This document shows, one piece after another, positions 44,611-54,289 of a stretch of 64,000 nucleotides of DNA. Below the pieces are notes generated by a model. It searched no databases. It saw only the letters and a program-made list of their open reading frames with translations, and was not told where the DNA came from. The stretch spans positions 91,625 to 155,624 of the forward strand of contig NZ_BONZ01000062.1 of the NCBI RefSeq assembly GCF_016862975.1, in the 5' to 3' direction. A program made the translations under genes and the position numbers. Every line of letters begins with the position of its first letter. Positions within the stretch are counted from its first letter, which is position 1. Source of the DNA: Rugosimonospora africana (GTDB lineage: Bacteria; Actinomycetota; Actinomycetes; Mycobacteriales; Micromonosporaceae).

Positions 44611-46466
44611 GCCGGACCACGCCGGCGAGCCAGCCGTCCCCGCTCGGCGGCGTCCAGGACCACCTTCCGAATGCGGATCGCGTTCGGCGTCACCTCGACG
44701 CACTCGTCCTCGCGGCAGAACTCGAGAGCCTGCTCCAGCGACAGCTTGCGCGGCGGGACCAGTCGCTCCAGTTCCTCACCGGTGGACGAGCGCATGTTGG
44801 TGAGCTTCTTCTCCTTGGTGATGTTCACGTCCATGTCGTCGGAGCGCGAATTCTCACCGACGATCATGCCCTCGTACACCTCGATGGTCGGCTCGACGAA
44901 CAGCGAGCCGCGCTCCTGCAGGTTGAACATCGAGTACGAGGTGGCCGCACCCGCCCGGTCGGCGACCAGCGAGCCGGTGGCGCGTGTACGCAGGTCACCG
45001 AACCATGGCTCGTACGACTCGAAGAGGTGGTGCAGGATGCCGGTGCCCCGGGTGTCGGTGAGGAACTCGGTGCGGAAGCCGATCAGGCCGCGCGCCGGTA
45101 CCAGCCACTCCATCCGGATCCAGCCGGTGCCGTGGTTGACCAGTTGCTCCATCCGGCCCTTGCGGGTGGCCAGCAACTGGGTGATCGCCCCTAGGTACTC
45201 CTCCGGGGCGTCGATGGTCAGCCGCTCGACCGGTTCGCAGACCTTGCCGTCGACCTCCCTCGTCACCACCTGGGGCTTGCCGACCGTCAGCTCGTACCCC
45301 TCGCGGCGCATCTGCTCGACGAGGATGGCCAGCGCCAGCTCGCCGCGGCCCTGGACCTCCCACGCGTCCGGCCGGGAGGTCGGCAACACCCGCAGCGAGA
45401 CGTTGCCGATCAGCTCCCGGTCCAGCCGGTCCTTGACCAGCCGGGCGGTCACCTTGGCGCCCTTGACCCGCCCGGCGAGGGGTGAGGTGTTGGTGCCGAT
45501 CGTCATGGAAATGGCCGGCTCGTCGACGCGGATCAGCGGCAGCGGTACCGGGTTGTCCAGGTCCGCCAGCGTCTCGCCGATCATGATGTCCGGAATGCCG
45601 GCGACCGCCATGATGTCGCCCGGTCCTGCCTGTTCGGCCGGCTTGCGCTCCAGGCCGTCGGTCATCAGCAGTTCGGAGATGCGTACCTTGTCGACCGTCC
45701 CGTTGGCCCGGCACCAGGCCACGGTCTGGCCCTTGCGGATGACGCCCTCCCGGACCCGGCACAGGGCGAGCCGGCCGAGGAACGGTGAGGCGTCCAGGTT
45801 GGTCACGTGCGCCTGCAGCGGCGCGTCCGGCACGTAGGACGGCGCCGGGATCGTGTCCAGCAGCGTGGCGAACAGGGGCTGCAGAGAGGTGGAGTTGGGC
45901 AGCGCGCCGTCCGCCGGCTGCTCCAGCGAGGCGAGGCCGTCGCGGGCGCAGGCGTACACGATCGGGAAGTCGATCTGCTCCTCGTCGGCGTCCAGGTCGA
46001 GGAACAGCTCGTACGTGTCGTCCACGACCTCCTTGATGCGCGCGTCCGGGCGGTCCACCTTGTTGATGACCAGCACGATCGGCAGCCGGGCGCGCAGCGC
46101 CTTGCGCAGCACGAACCGGGTCTGCGGCAGCGGTCCCTCACTCGCGTCGACCAGCAGCAGCACGCCATCGACCATGGTCAGTCCGCGCTCGACCTCGCCG
46201 CCGAAGTCCGCGTGGCCCGGGGTGTCGATGATGTTGATGGTGACCTGGTCGCCGTCGGGTGCCTGGTAGTGGACGGCGGTGTTCTTGGCGAGGATGGTGA
46301 TGCCCTTTTCTCGCTCCAGGTCCATCGAGTCCATCACCCGCTCGGCCATCTCGGCCCGAGCGTGCCAGGCGCCGGACTGGCGCAGCATGGCGTCGACCAA
46401 AGTGGTCTTTCCGTGGTCTACGTGAGCGATGATGGCCACATTGCGAAGGTCAGCGCGGGTTTGCAT
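44607..46466 (-). CDS. typA: translational GTPase TypA/BipA
   Basis: A 619-residue ribosome-associated GTPase. G1 is AHVDHGKTT near residue 14, G3 is DTPGHADFGGE, G4 is NKVDRPDAR. EF-G-like domains II, III and V follow, then the TypA-specific C-terminal domain. It helps 50S assembly and stress growth. ATG at 46466 places the G1 motif at the usual distance. It is co-translated with the downstream serine hydrolase, which is unusual. Confidence 0.96.
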   Translation of the reverse strand: MQTRADLRNVAIIAHVDHGKTTLVDAMLRQSGAWHARAEMAERVMDSMDLEREKGITILAKNTAVHYQAPDGDQVTINIIDTPGHADFGGEVERGLTMVDGVLLLVDASEGPLPQTRFVLRKALRARLPIVLVINKVDRPDARIKEVVDDTYELFLDLDADEEQIDFPIVYACARDGLASLEQPADGALPNSTSLQPLFATLLDTIPAPSYVPDAPLQAHVTNLDASPFLGRLALCRVREGVIRKGQTVAWCRANGTVDKVRISELLMTDGLERKPAEQAGPGDIMAVAGIPDIMIGETLADLDNPVPLPLIRVDEPAISMTIGTNTSPLAGRVKGAKVTARLVKDRLDRELIGNVSLRVLPTSRPDAWEVQGRGELALAILVEQMRREGYELTVGKPQVVTREVDGKVCEPVERLTIDAPEEYLGAITQLLATRKGRMEQLVNHGTGWIRMEWLVPARGLIGFRTEFLTDTRGTGILHHLFESYEPWFGDLRTRATGSLVADRAGAATSYSMFNLQERGSLFVEPTIEVYEGMIVGENSRSDDMDVNITKEKKLTNMRSSTGEELERLVPPRKLSLEQALEFCREDECVEVTPNAIRIRKVVLDAAERGRLARRRGPA

Positions 46467-46591
46467 GCTTCCATTGTCCCGAGGTGGTTGGGTGACCCTG
46501 AGATTGCCCCCCATCTTCGGTACAGTGCCCGGTTTGCCTGTTTAGTCCGTGCTATCGGCTGGCAGGATCGGGCCATGCTACGGGGAGCGGC

Positions 46592-47998
46592 GTGAGTCAG
46601 CTGTTGAGCGCCTTGGCGGATTGGCCGCCAGCGCTGATCTACATTCTCGCCGCCGCGATCGTCGGCAGCGAGACTGCAACAATACTCGGACTGGTGGCGC
46701 CCGGCGAAATCACGCTGCTGATCGTGGGATTCCTCTGCTATCGCGGCACTTTGCACCTGGCGATCGCGCTGCCGGTGTTGATCGGGGGCGCCGCTCTGGG
46801 CGACAGCCTCGGGTACCTGGAGGGGCGGCGGGTCGGGCCGAGGCTGCGTACCACCCGGCTCGGAATGCGGGTCGGCGACCAGCGGTGGGCGAAGGCGGAC
46901 GCACTGCTGTTGCGCCACAGCGGCCGGGCGGTGCTGATGGCCCGGTTCATCGCGTTCGCCCGTACCCTGGTGCCGCGCCTGGCCGGCATGTCCGGCATGC
47001 GGTACGGGGTGTTCTTGCCGTGGAACGTGATCGGTGTGATCGGTATCGCAGGCGGCACGATGATCGTCGGGTACCTGGCCGGCCGCTCGTACGCCACCGC
47101 GACCGAGCTGTTCGGGCAGGCCACCAGCGCCCTGCTGGCTCTGGTCGTGGTGATCGTGGCGATCGTGCTCATCGGCCGCTATCTGGGGCGCCACCCCGAT
47201 CCGATGGCCGACCTGGGCAAGCGACTGGCGACCTGGACGCCGCTGCGCTTCGTCGATCGGGCGTACCGGGCCGGATTCGGGTGGCTCACCGAACGGATCG
47301 GGGTGGGCGGCGCGGTGGCCGTCAACGTGCTGGGCGGCGCGATCGCGCTGCTCGGCGTCGGGTACGGGCTGACCTGGGCGGTCGACCGGCTGGTCCGGCA
47401 CAGCGGGCTGCTGCTGGCGGATCCATTCATCACGCGCTGGGTGTCGGCCCGGCGTACGCACGCCGCGGTACACGTGGCGACCGAGACGCTGCTGACGCTG
47501 CGCGGGACGTTCCTGGTGCTGCTCGTCGGTGTGCTCGCGATCGCGCTGAACTGGCGCTCCCGGGTCTGGCGGGTCGACCTGGTCGGAGTGCTGGGCTCGT
47601 TCGGCGCGTTCGTCCCGCTCGTGATCATCACGGTCGCCGCCGACTGGGAACGCGCGCCGCAGGCCACGCCCCAGCCGGGCTTCTTCCCCAACCAGACCGC
47701 GGTCGTGGCGGCCAGCGTCGGCATGCTGGCCTGGCTGCTGTCGCGGCGGTTCGGGTGGCGGGTCGCGGTACCGGCGTGGACGGCGGCGGCCGGGGTGGTG
47801 TTCGTGGTCGGTGCCGCCCGGGTCTACGTGGGCTGGAGCTGGCCGAGCGAGGTGGTCGCCTCGACGCTGCTCGGCGGGCTGTGGTTGCTGGTGTTCGTGG
47901 TCGCCTGGCACACGCGGGACCGGGTACGGGCCAGTTCGGCGGGAGCGCCGGGTGCCTCGGGACCGTCGGGCTCGACGCCGGTCGAGGTCAACCGGTAG
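46592..47998 (+). CDS. DedA family protein fused to a degenerate PAP2 domain
   Basis: A 468-residue membrane protein. Residues 1-200 are a DedA/SNARE-associated domain (VAPGEITLLIVGF, then RFIAFARTLVPRLAG), which in this family moves undecaprenyl-phosphate or phospholipids. Residues about 245-450 look like a PAP2 phosphatase fold. Its last motif reads ARVYVGWSWPSEV near residue 409, where SRVYLGVHWPSD is usual, so the catalytic His and Arg context are altered. The PAP2 half is probably inactive as a phosphatase. GTG at 46592. Confidence 0.85.
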   Translation: MSQLLSALADWPPALIYILAAAIVGSETATILGLVAPGEITLLIVGFLCYRGTLHLAIALPVLIGGAALGDSLGYLEGRRVGPRLRTTRLGMRVGDQRWAKADALLLRHSGRAVLMARFIAFARTLVPRLAGMSGMRYGVFLPWNVIGVIGIAGGTMIVGYLAGRSYATATELFGQATSALLALVVVIVAIVLIGRYLGRHPDPMADLGKRLATWTPLRFVDRAYRAGFGWLTERIGVGGAVAVNVLGGAIALLGVGYGLTWAVDRLVRHSGLLLADPFITRWVSARRTHAAVHVATETLLTLRGTFLVLLVGVLAIALNWRSRVWRVDLVGVLGSFGAFVPLVIITVAADWERAPQATPQPGFFPNQTAVVAASVGMLAWLLSRRFGWRVAVPAWTAAAGVVFVVGAARVYVGWSWPSEVVASTLLGGLWLLVFVVAWHTRDRVRASSAGAPGASGPSGSTPVEVNR

Positions 47999-48028
47999 GA
48001 CTCGGCCAGCCGTGGAACTCCTGACCGG

Positions 48029-50725
48029 TCACGCCGTCGGGGAGCGGTGACTTTCCAGGTACGCCTCGAAGTGCTCGGCGGGTTGCGGACGGCCCAGCAG
48101 GAAGCCCTGCCCGTACCGGCAGCCGCCGGCCCGGGCCAGGTCCAGGTGCGCCTCGTCCTCCAACCCCTCGGCGACGATCTCCATGCCGAGCCGGCGGCCG
48201 AGCCCGACCACCACGTCGATGACCGGCATACCCAGCTCGACACCGCCCGGCGAGACGTGGGGGGTCCCGGCGAACAGCGCCCGGTCCACCTTGAGGACGT
48301 CGACCGGCAGCCGTCGCAAGGAGGCCAGCGGGGTGGGGCCGGTGCCGAACTTCGCCAGCGCGGTGCGTACCCCCAGTGTCCGCAGGCGGGTCAGCTGCGC
48401 GACGGCGGCCGGCAGGTCCGGCCTCAGATCCTGTTCGGTGATCTCGACCACCAGTCGGTCGGCCGGAATCCGGTAGTCGTCGAGGACCCGGGCGACCCGG
48501 GCCACGAAATTGGGCGCCGCCAGCTGGCGGGCGGCCAGGTTGACCGACAGCCACAGATCCAGCCCGTCGCGCAGCCAGTTGGCCAGTTGCCGGCAGGCGC
48601 GGCGCAGCACCCACTCGCCGATCTCGTCGATCAGGCCCAGATCCTCGGCCACCGGTACGAAGTCGGCGGCCGGCACCGTGCCGCGCTTCGGGTGCCGCCA
48701 GCGCAGCAGCGCCTCGGCTCCGACGGGTGCCGCGTCGATCAGGTCGAGGATCGGTTGGAAGACCAGGTCCAGCTCGCCGCGCGCGATGACGCCGGGCAGC
48801 TCCTCCTCCAGCCTGAACCGGCGGAGCAGGGCCGCCTCCAACGCCTCGTCGTACCACTCGATCCGGCCCTGGCGCAGTTGCGCGGCCCGGCACAGGGCCA
48901 GCCTGGCCCGGGACAGTGTGTCGCCGACGCTGGTCGCCGCGGCCAGCTCCGCCAAGCCGACGGCGGCGCCGAGGTGCACGGTCGCGGCGGCCACCGGGTA
49001 CGGCCGGGTCAGCTCGGCGAGTACCCGGGCGGCCAGCGCGTACGCGTGCACCGGATGATCCGCCGTGGCGACGGCGAACTCGGTGTCCGACAGCCGAGCG
49101 GCCCGGTCGGACGGCTCGACGGCCCCACGCAGCCGGCTGGCGACCTCGACGAGTACCGCGTCGCCGACCTCGGGTAGCCGCCCGTTGCCGGTCTGGGCCA
49201 GGTCGTCGAGTCCGACCACCAGGATCGCGCCGGGCTGGCCGGGTACGGCGCGCATCGCCGCGATCGTGCGCAGCAGCTGCCGGCGGTTCGGCAGCCCGGT
49301 GAGCTGGTCGATGAACGCCATCCGGTGCAGTTCACGCTCCAGTTCCCGGCGCTCGCCGATGTCGCGCACGTGCACGACGAGGGCGCCGACCTCGGGTACC
49401 GAGCGCTGGTCGCTGACCGTGGACTCGGTCTCGCGCCAGCGCCCGGAGCCGTCGCGCAACCGGGCCCCCAGCAGGGTCGGCCGGGCCGTACCGTACGGAC
49501 GCGCTGCGACCAGTGCGGTCAGCCGTTCCCGTACCGCGGCGGCGTCCTCGGGGTGGACCAGCCCCAGGAACGGCCGATCCAGCACATCCCGGTCGAGCAG
49601 CCCGAACTGGTGCGCGGCGGACGGCGACTGCCAGGTGACCACGAGGTCGTCATCGAGTACCACCGTGATGTCGGTCGATCGGGACACCAGCGAGCGGAAC
49701 CGGGCCTCCTGCAAGGCGATCCGGCGGGCGTACCGGCGGATGTCGAGTACCGCGAAGACTTCCCGTACCGCGAGGACGGCGAGCACTCCGAGGCCCAGCC
49801 CGACCGATACCGCGTCGAACGGCCGATCGCCGGCCACCCGGTACGCGGTGGCGGCCAGGGCGGTGCCCACCGGTACGGCCAGGATCGGGTAGCCGGCGAA
49901 CCCGGGATCGGTCCGCTCGGCCGGCGACGGGGCGGGGTCGGACTCGGTGACCAGCGTGCCGGCCCAGCACAGCACCGGCCCGAACACCAGCGCCAGCGCG
50001 GCCACCGGCAACCAGCCCTCGGGCGCGCTGCCGGCGAACAACGCCACGGCGGTACCCAGGCCGATGATGGTCACCGCGCCGCCGGTGCAGCAGATCAGAA
50101 CCGTCGGCCGGTACCGCCCGGCGCGCAGGCCGCTGACCGTGGCGGTCGCCAGCCCGGCGCACCCGAACAGCGCGACCCCGGCGGCCGGGGAGTGGGTACC
50201 GCCGTGCGAGTGCACCACCATGAGCCAGGCGGCGTACAGCAGGCAGGCTCCGATGGCGAGTCCGTCCAGCGCCAGGTGCAGCCGGGCCAGGGCGCCGGAT
50301 GCCGGACCGGGCAGCAGGAGCAGTCCGAACAGGAACAGCAGCGTGGCCAGCAGCAGCCCGGCCGTGCCCAGCCGGGCCGCGAACGGGTCGACGAGCGGAT
50401 TGGTGGCGACCCGGGATTCGGCGGCGACCGCGGCGACCACGGTCGCGCCGGTGGCCAGCAGGCTGGCGCCGAGCAGCGCGGCGCTCCGGCGGCCCGGGCT
50501 TGCCGGTGACCGTGTACCGGGCGCGGCCAAAGCTAGGCAGATGAGCAGGACGGCGTGTACGGCGGTGGACGCGGCCGCGGCAGCGGCCAGCGCGGTCATG
50601 CGGGGCAGCAGGCCGGTGGTACCGGCGGCGAGCAGCGCGCAACTCAACGCCGGTGCGACGGGGACCAGCGCCCAAGACACGCGCCCGGTGCTGGACCTCG
50701 GGAATTCGGCAGGCTCAACAGACAT
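48029..50725 (-). CDS. membrane PAS-GGDEF-EAL protein, both catalytic sites degenerate
   Basis: An 898-residue signalling protein. Residues 1-325 hold about nine or ten hydrophobic segments. A PAS domain is near 335-450, a GGDEF domain near 460-620, and an EAL domain 645-895. The GGDEF signature reads RLSDTEF, so cyclase activity is unlikely. In the EAL domain, EALLRW, the EITE Glu, KVDR and VAEGLE are kept, but the metal motif DDFGTG is AKFGTG near residue 791. It is probably a c-di-GMP sensor or scaffold. ATG at 50725. Confidence 0.92.
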   Translation of the reverse strand: MSVEPAEFPRSSTGRVSWALVPVAPALSCALLAAGTTGLLPRMTALAAAAAASTAVHAVLLICLALAAPGTRSPASPGRRSAALLGASLLATGATVVAAVAAESRVATNPLVDPFAARLGTAGLLLATLLFLFGLLLLPGPASGALARLHLALDGLAIGACLLYAAWLMVVHSHGGTHSPAAGVALFGCAGLATATVSGLRAGRYRPTVLICCTGGAVTIIGLGTAVALFAGSAPEGWLPVAALALVFGPVLCWAGTLVTESDPAPSPAERTDPGFAGYPILAVPVGTALAATAYRVAGDRPFDAVSVGLGLGVLAVLAVREVFAVLDIRRYARRIALQEARFRSLVSRSTDITVVLDDDLVVTWQSPSAAHQFGLLDRDVLDRPFLGLVHPEDAAAVRERLTALVAARPYGTARPTLLGARLRDGSGRWRETESTVSDQRSVPEVGALVVHVRDIGERRELERELHRMAFIDQLTGLPNRRQLLRTIAAMRAVPGQPGAILVVGLDDLAQTGNGRLPEVGDAVLVEVASRLRGAVEPSDRAARLSDTEFAVATADHPVHAYALAARVLAELTRPYPVAAATVHLGAAVGLAELAAATSVGDTLSRARLALCRAAQLRQGRIEWYDEALEAALLRRFRLEEELPGVIARGELDLVFQPILDLIDAAPVGAEALLRWRHPKRGTVPAADFVPVAEDLGLIDEIGEWVLRRACRQLANWLRDGLDLWLSVNLAARQLAAPNFVARVARVLDDYRIPADRLVVEITEQDLRPDLPAAVAQLTRLRTLGVRTALAKFGTGPTPLASLRRLPVDVLKVDRALFAGTPHVSPGGVELGMPVIDVVVGLGRRLGMEIVAEGLEDEAHLDLARAGGCRYGQGFLLGRPQPAEHFEAYLESHRSPTA

Positions 50726-50890
50726 CGCGTCGGTTGATCCTTTGCATGAGGGGCCGATGGGGAGGCCCCCATCTATGTCCCAAAACGACACCGGGACGGT
50801 GTGGTTACGGGTACCGGCGGCCGTACCGCGAGTTGTGTTCACCTTGGTACGCCACACTTCCGGGCGCGATCCCGGCGGCCGGGTACTCGT

Positions 50891-51493
50891 TCAGTGTTCG
50901 GCGGCCCGGCGAAGTGCGGCGAACTCAGCCGAGAGCCGAGGCAGCGTGTAGTGCGCGTTGAGGCCGCTCGGATTCGGCAGTACCCATACCCGCGCGCCGG
51001 CCAGCGGCTCCGGCTGCGCCCCGATGACGGCGTCCCGTACGCCGAAGGCGGTGCGGTAGGCCCCGATGCCGAGCACGGCCACCCATCGCGGCCGGTACCG
51101 GGCGACCTTCCGGCGCAGGATCCGGCCGCCGTCGATGAGCTCGGCGGCGGTCAGCTCATCGGCGCGCGCCGTCGCGCGGGCGGCCACGTTCGTCACCCCG
51201 AGCCCGAGGTTCACCAGTTCGTCCTGTTGTTCGGGGTGCAGCTGGATGTCGGTGAACCCACCCCGGTGCAGGGCCGGCCAGAACCGGTTGCCCGGCCGCG
51301 CGAAGTGCCGGCCGACGGCGGCAGACAGCAAGCCGGGATTGATGCCGCAGAACAGCACCGTGAGGTCGGGCGCGATGACGTCGGGCAGTGTGCGACCCGC
51401 CGCGGCGGCCAACTCGGCGGCGGTCGGGGATTTGCGCGGGGCCGACCGCGCCGGGAGTACCGGCGCGGCGAGGTGGCTTGACGAACTGTTCAT
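50891..51493 (-). CDS. mug: G/U mismatch-specific uracil-DNA glycosylase (Mug type)
   Basis: A 200-residue family 2 uracil-DNA glycosylase. GINPGLLSA near residue 50 is motif A with the active-site Asn, and NPSGLNAHY near residue 178 is motif B. An N-terminal tail of about 25 residues precedes the domain. It removes U or T opposite G and ethenocytosine. ATG at 51493. The same frame stays open for 3.8 kb further upstream, but that is a shadow of the genes on the other strand. Confidence 0.92.
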   Translation of the reverse strand: MNSSSSHLAAPVLPARSAPRKSPTAAELAAAAGRTLPDVIAPDLTVLFCGINPGLLSAAVGRHFARPGNRFWPALHRGGFTDIQLHPEQQDELVNLGLGVTNVAARATARADELTAAELIDGGRILRRKVARYRPRWVAVLGIGAYRTAFGVRDAVIGAQPEPLAGARVWVLPNPSGLNAHYTLPRLSAEFAALRRAAEH

Positions 51494-51553
51494 CTGCCAA
51501 CAGCGTAACCGGCGCCACGTCCGCCCCCTGTTACCTGTGGTTAGGCTCGCGTC

Positions 51554-53248
51554 ATGACGAGCCCGATGGAGACCGGCCGGGACGGCGACTCCGCCACCGG
51601 CCTGGCCGATGAGATGATCAAGCTGATGTTCGCGGCCGAGCCGCTGGGTGCGACGCTGCTCGGGGTGCCCGGCTACGACGAACTCCTGTCCGACCCGTCC
51701 GAGGAAGCCGAGCAGGAACTGCGCGCGAAGGGGCTCGCACTCGGGCAGCGCGCCGACCGGCTCGCTGAGTCCACTGTGGACGAAGGCGACGCGGTGACGC
51801 TCGCGGTGGTCGCGCAGCAGGCGCGGGCGCAGGCGGACCGGATCGACGCACGCGCCGTCGAGTACACCATCAGCGACTTCTTCGCCGCGCCGGCCTCTGG
51901 CCTGCTGTCGGTCCTCCCGATGCTCACGTTCCCCGACGCCCAGCGGGCCGAGGCGTTTCTGGCCCGGCTGCGTGCGGTGCCCGAATTCCTCGACGGCGTG
52001 GTGAGCCGCCACCGCGCGGGCCTGGCCGCCGGGCGTACGCCGGTGGCGCACCTGGTGCGTGGCGCGATCGCGCACCTCGACCGGTACCTGGCCGATCCGG
52101 CGAACGATCCGCTGCTGCGCCAGCCGGGCCCCGAGGACTACCCGACGTTCGCGCAGGACCGGGAGCGGGTGGTGGCCGAGGTCGTGCGGCCGGCGTTGGC
52201 CGCGTACCGGGACGTGCTGGCGGCCGAGTTCAGCGCGGCCGGTCGCCCGGAGGAGAAGTCGGGCATCTGCTGGCTTCCCGACGGCGAGGCGATGTATGCC
52301 GGCCTGTCGCGGGCGCACACCAGCACCGAGCGCTCGCCCGAGGAACTGCACCAGACCGGGCTGGACCTGATCGCGAAGCTGGCCGAGGAGTACCGCGAGG
52401 TCGGGTCGAGGGTCTTCGGGGTCACCGACCTGGCGGACATCTTCGAGCGGATGCGCACCGATCCGGCGCTGCGCTGGCAGGACGGCGACGAACTGCTGGA
52501 CGCCGCCCGCAGCGCGATCGAGCGGGCGGAGGCGGCGGCGCCGGCCTGGTTCGGCCGGATGCCCAGCACCCGGTGCCAGGTCGAGGCCGTCCCGGCCGCG
52601 GAAGCGCCCGGGCAGCCGGCGGCGTATTACATGATGCCGTCGCTGGACGGCAAGCGCCCCGGCGTCTACTTCGCCAACACCTACCAGGCGCACGAACGCG
52701 GGCGGCAGACGTCCGAGGCGACCGCGTTCCACGAGGCCGTCCCGGGACACCACTTCCAGCAGGCCATCTCGCTGGAGCTGACCGACCTGCCGCTGCTGCG
52801 CCGGTGCGCCGACGTCAACGCGTACTCCGAGGGCTGGGGCCTGTACTGCGAGCGGCTGGCCGACGAGATGGGCCTGTACTCCGGCGACGTCGACCGGCTG
52901 GGCATGTTGACCCTGGACTCGATGCGCGCGGGCCGGCTCGTGGTCGACACCGGCCTGCACATCAAGGGATGGTCGCGCCAGCAGGCGATCGACTACCTGA
53001 TGGCGAACACGCCGATGGCGCCGGTGGAGATCGTGGCCGAGGTCGACCGGTACATCGCGGCGCCGGGCCAAGCGCTGTCCTACATGGTCGGCCGGCTGGA
53101 GATTCTGCGGATCCGGGCCGAGGCCACCCGGGCGCTCGGCGACCGGTTCGACATCAAGGCGTTCCACGACGTGGTACTCGGCGGCGGTCCGTTGCCGCTG
53201 AGCGTGCTGGACGAGGTGGTGACTCGCTGGGCGCGCGCGTCGGCGTGA
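51554..53248 (+). CDS. DUF885 family metallopeptidase-like protein
   Basis: A 564-residue protein of the DUF885 family, thought to be zinc carboxypeptidases. The metal-site motif FHEAVPGHHFQ lies near residue 394, with the downstream Glu likely in EGWGLYCERLADEMG. No signal peptide, so cytosolic. ATG at 51554 is 60 bp from the divergent mug gene, sharing a promoter region. The natural substrate is unknown. Confidence 0.9.
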   Translation: MTSPMETGRDGDSATGLADEMIKLMFAAEPLGATLLGVPGYDELLSDPSEEAEQELRAKGLALGQRADRLAESTVDEGDAVTLAVVAQQARAQADRIDARAVEYTISDFFAAPASGLLSVLPMLTFPDAQRAEAFLARLRAVPEFLDGVVSRHRAGLAAGRTPVAHLVRGAIAHLDRYLADPANDPLLRQPGPEDYPTFAQDRERVVAEVVRPALAAYRDVLAAEFSAAGRPEEKSGICWLPDGEAMYAGLSRAHTSTERSPEELHQTGLDLIAKLAEEYREVGSRVFGVTDLADIFERMRTDPALRWQDGDELLDAARSAIERAEAAAPAWFGRMPSTRCQVEAVPAAEAPGQPAAYYMMPSLDGKRPGVYFANTYQAHERGRQTSEATAFHEAVPGHHFQQAISLELTDLPLLRRCADVNAYSEGWGLYCERLADEMGLYSGDVDRLGMLTLDSMRAGRLVVDTGLHIKGWSRQQAIDYLMANTPMAPVEIVAEVDRYIAAPGQALSYMVGRLEILRIRAEATRALGDRFDIKAFHDVVLGGGPLPLSVLDEVVTRWARASA

Positions 53249-53377
53249 ACCGTGCGCCGCGTAGCGCGCGCGTCGGCGTGGGTCTGCGCTGACCGCAGAC
53301 TGGTCGGAGACCAGCGGGGCGGGTCGCGGCCGGCCGGGAATGTAGCGGGTCCCGGCCGGCGGCGGCATAGTGAGGAG

Positions 53378-54286
53378 ATGACCTCTGCCGGCGGCACCGC
53401 CCCGCCCGCCACCGTCGCCCAGCTGGCACAGGCGCTCGCCGGGCAGGGGTACCTGGCCGACGAGGGTCTGGCCACCGCGGGATACCTGGCGATGCGGCTG
53501 GGCCGGCCGCTGTTCCTGGAGGGCGACGCGGGCGTCGGCAAGACGGCCTTCGCGCAGGCGCTGGCGGCGGCGACCGGCGCGCATTTCGTGCGGTTGCAGT
53601 GCTACGAGGGGCTGGACGCGACGCAGGCCCTGTACGACTGGGACTTTCCGCGCCAGCTGCTGCACCTGCGCGCGGTGGAAGCGGCGGCGTCCGCGTCGGG
53701 CGCCGCACCGGAACACGCCGCGCTCGAGGCGAGCCTGTACGACCGGCGGTTCCTCATCGCCCGCCCGCTGCTGCAGGCGTTGGAGCACAGCCCGTGCGTA
53801 CTGCTGGTCGACGAGATCGACCGCGCCGACGACGAGTTCGAGGCGTTCCTGCTGGAGGTGCTGTCCGACGCCGCGATCACCATTCCGGAGCTGGGCCGGA
53901 TCGCCGCGGCGTCCCCACCGGTGGCGGTGCTGACCAGCAACCGCACCCGTGAGGTGCACGACGCGCTCAAGCGCCGGTGCCTGTACCACTGGGTCGAGCA
54001 CCCGAGTTTCGAGCGCGAGGTGCAGATCCTGCGCGCCCGGCTGCCGGAGATCACCCAGCGCCTGGCGGTCGACGTCGCGCGGGCCGCGGCCCGGATGCGG
54101 GAGCTGGATCTGATCAAGCCGCCCGGCGTGGCCGAGTCGCTGGACTGGGCGAGCGCGGTCGCCGCCCTCGGCGCGAGCGAGCTGGACCCCGACGTCGCGG
54201 CAGCCACGCTCGGGGCGGTGCTGAAGTACCGCGAGGACGCCGACCGGGTGCGCACCACCGGAGTCGCGACCCTGGTCGGGGCCTGA
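53378..54286 (+). CDS. MoxR-type AAA+ ATPase (CoxD-like)
   Basis: A 302-residue AAA+ ATPase. Walker A is GDAGVGKT near residue 49, Walker B is VLLVDEIDRADDEFE, sensor 1 is LTSNRTREV, and an arginine finger follows in ALKRRC. MoxR proteins of this kind work with VWA proteins to insert metal or sulfur into CoxL-type enzymes. ATG at 53378 has TGAGGAG upstream. Next gene starts 3 bp after the stop. Confidence 0.93.
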   Translation: MTSAGGTAPPATVAQLAQALAGQGYLADEGLATAGYLAMRLGRPLFLEGDAGVGKTAFAQALAAATGAHFVRLQCYEGLDATQALYDWDFPRQLLHLRAVEAAASASGAAPEHAALEASLYDRRFLIARPLLQALEHSPCVLLVDEIDRADDEFEAFLLEVLSDAAITIPELGRIAAASPPVAVLTSNRTREVHDALKRRCLYHWVEHPSFEREVQILRARLPEITQRLAVDVARAAARMRELDLIKPPGVAESLDWASAVAALGASELDPDVAAATLGAVLKYREDADRVRTTGVATLVGA

Positions 54287-54289
54287 TCC

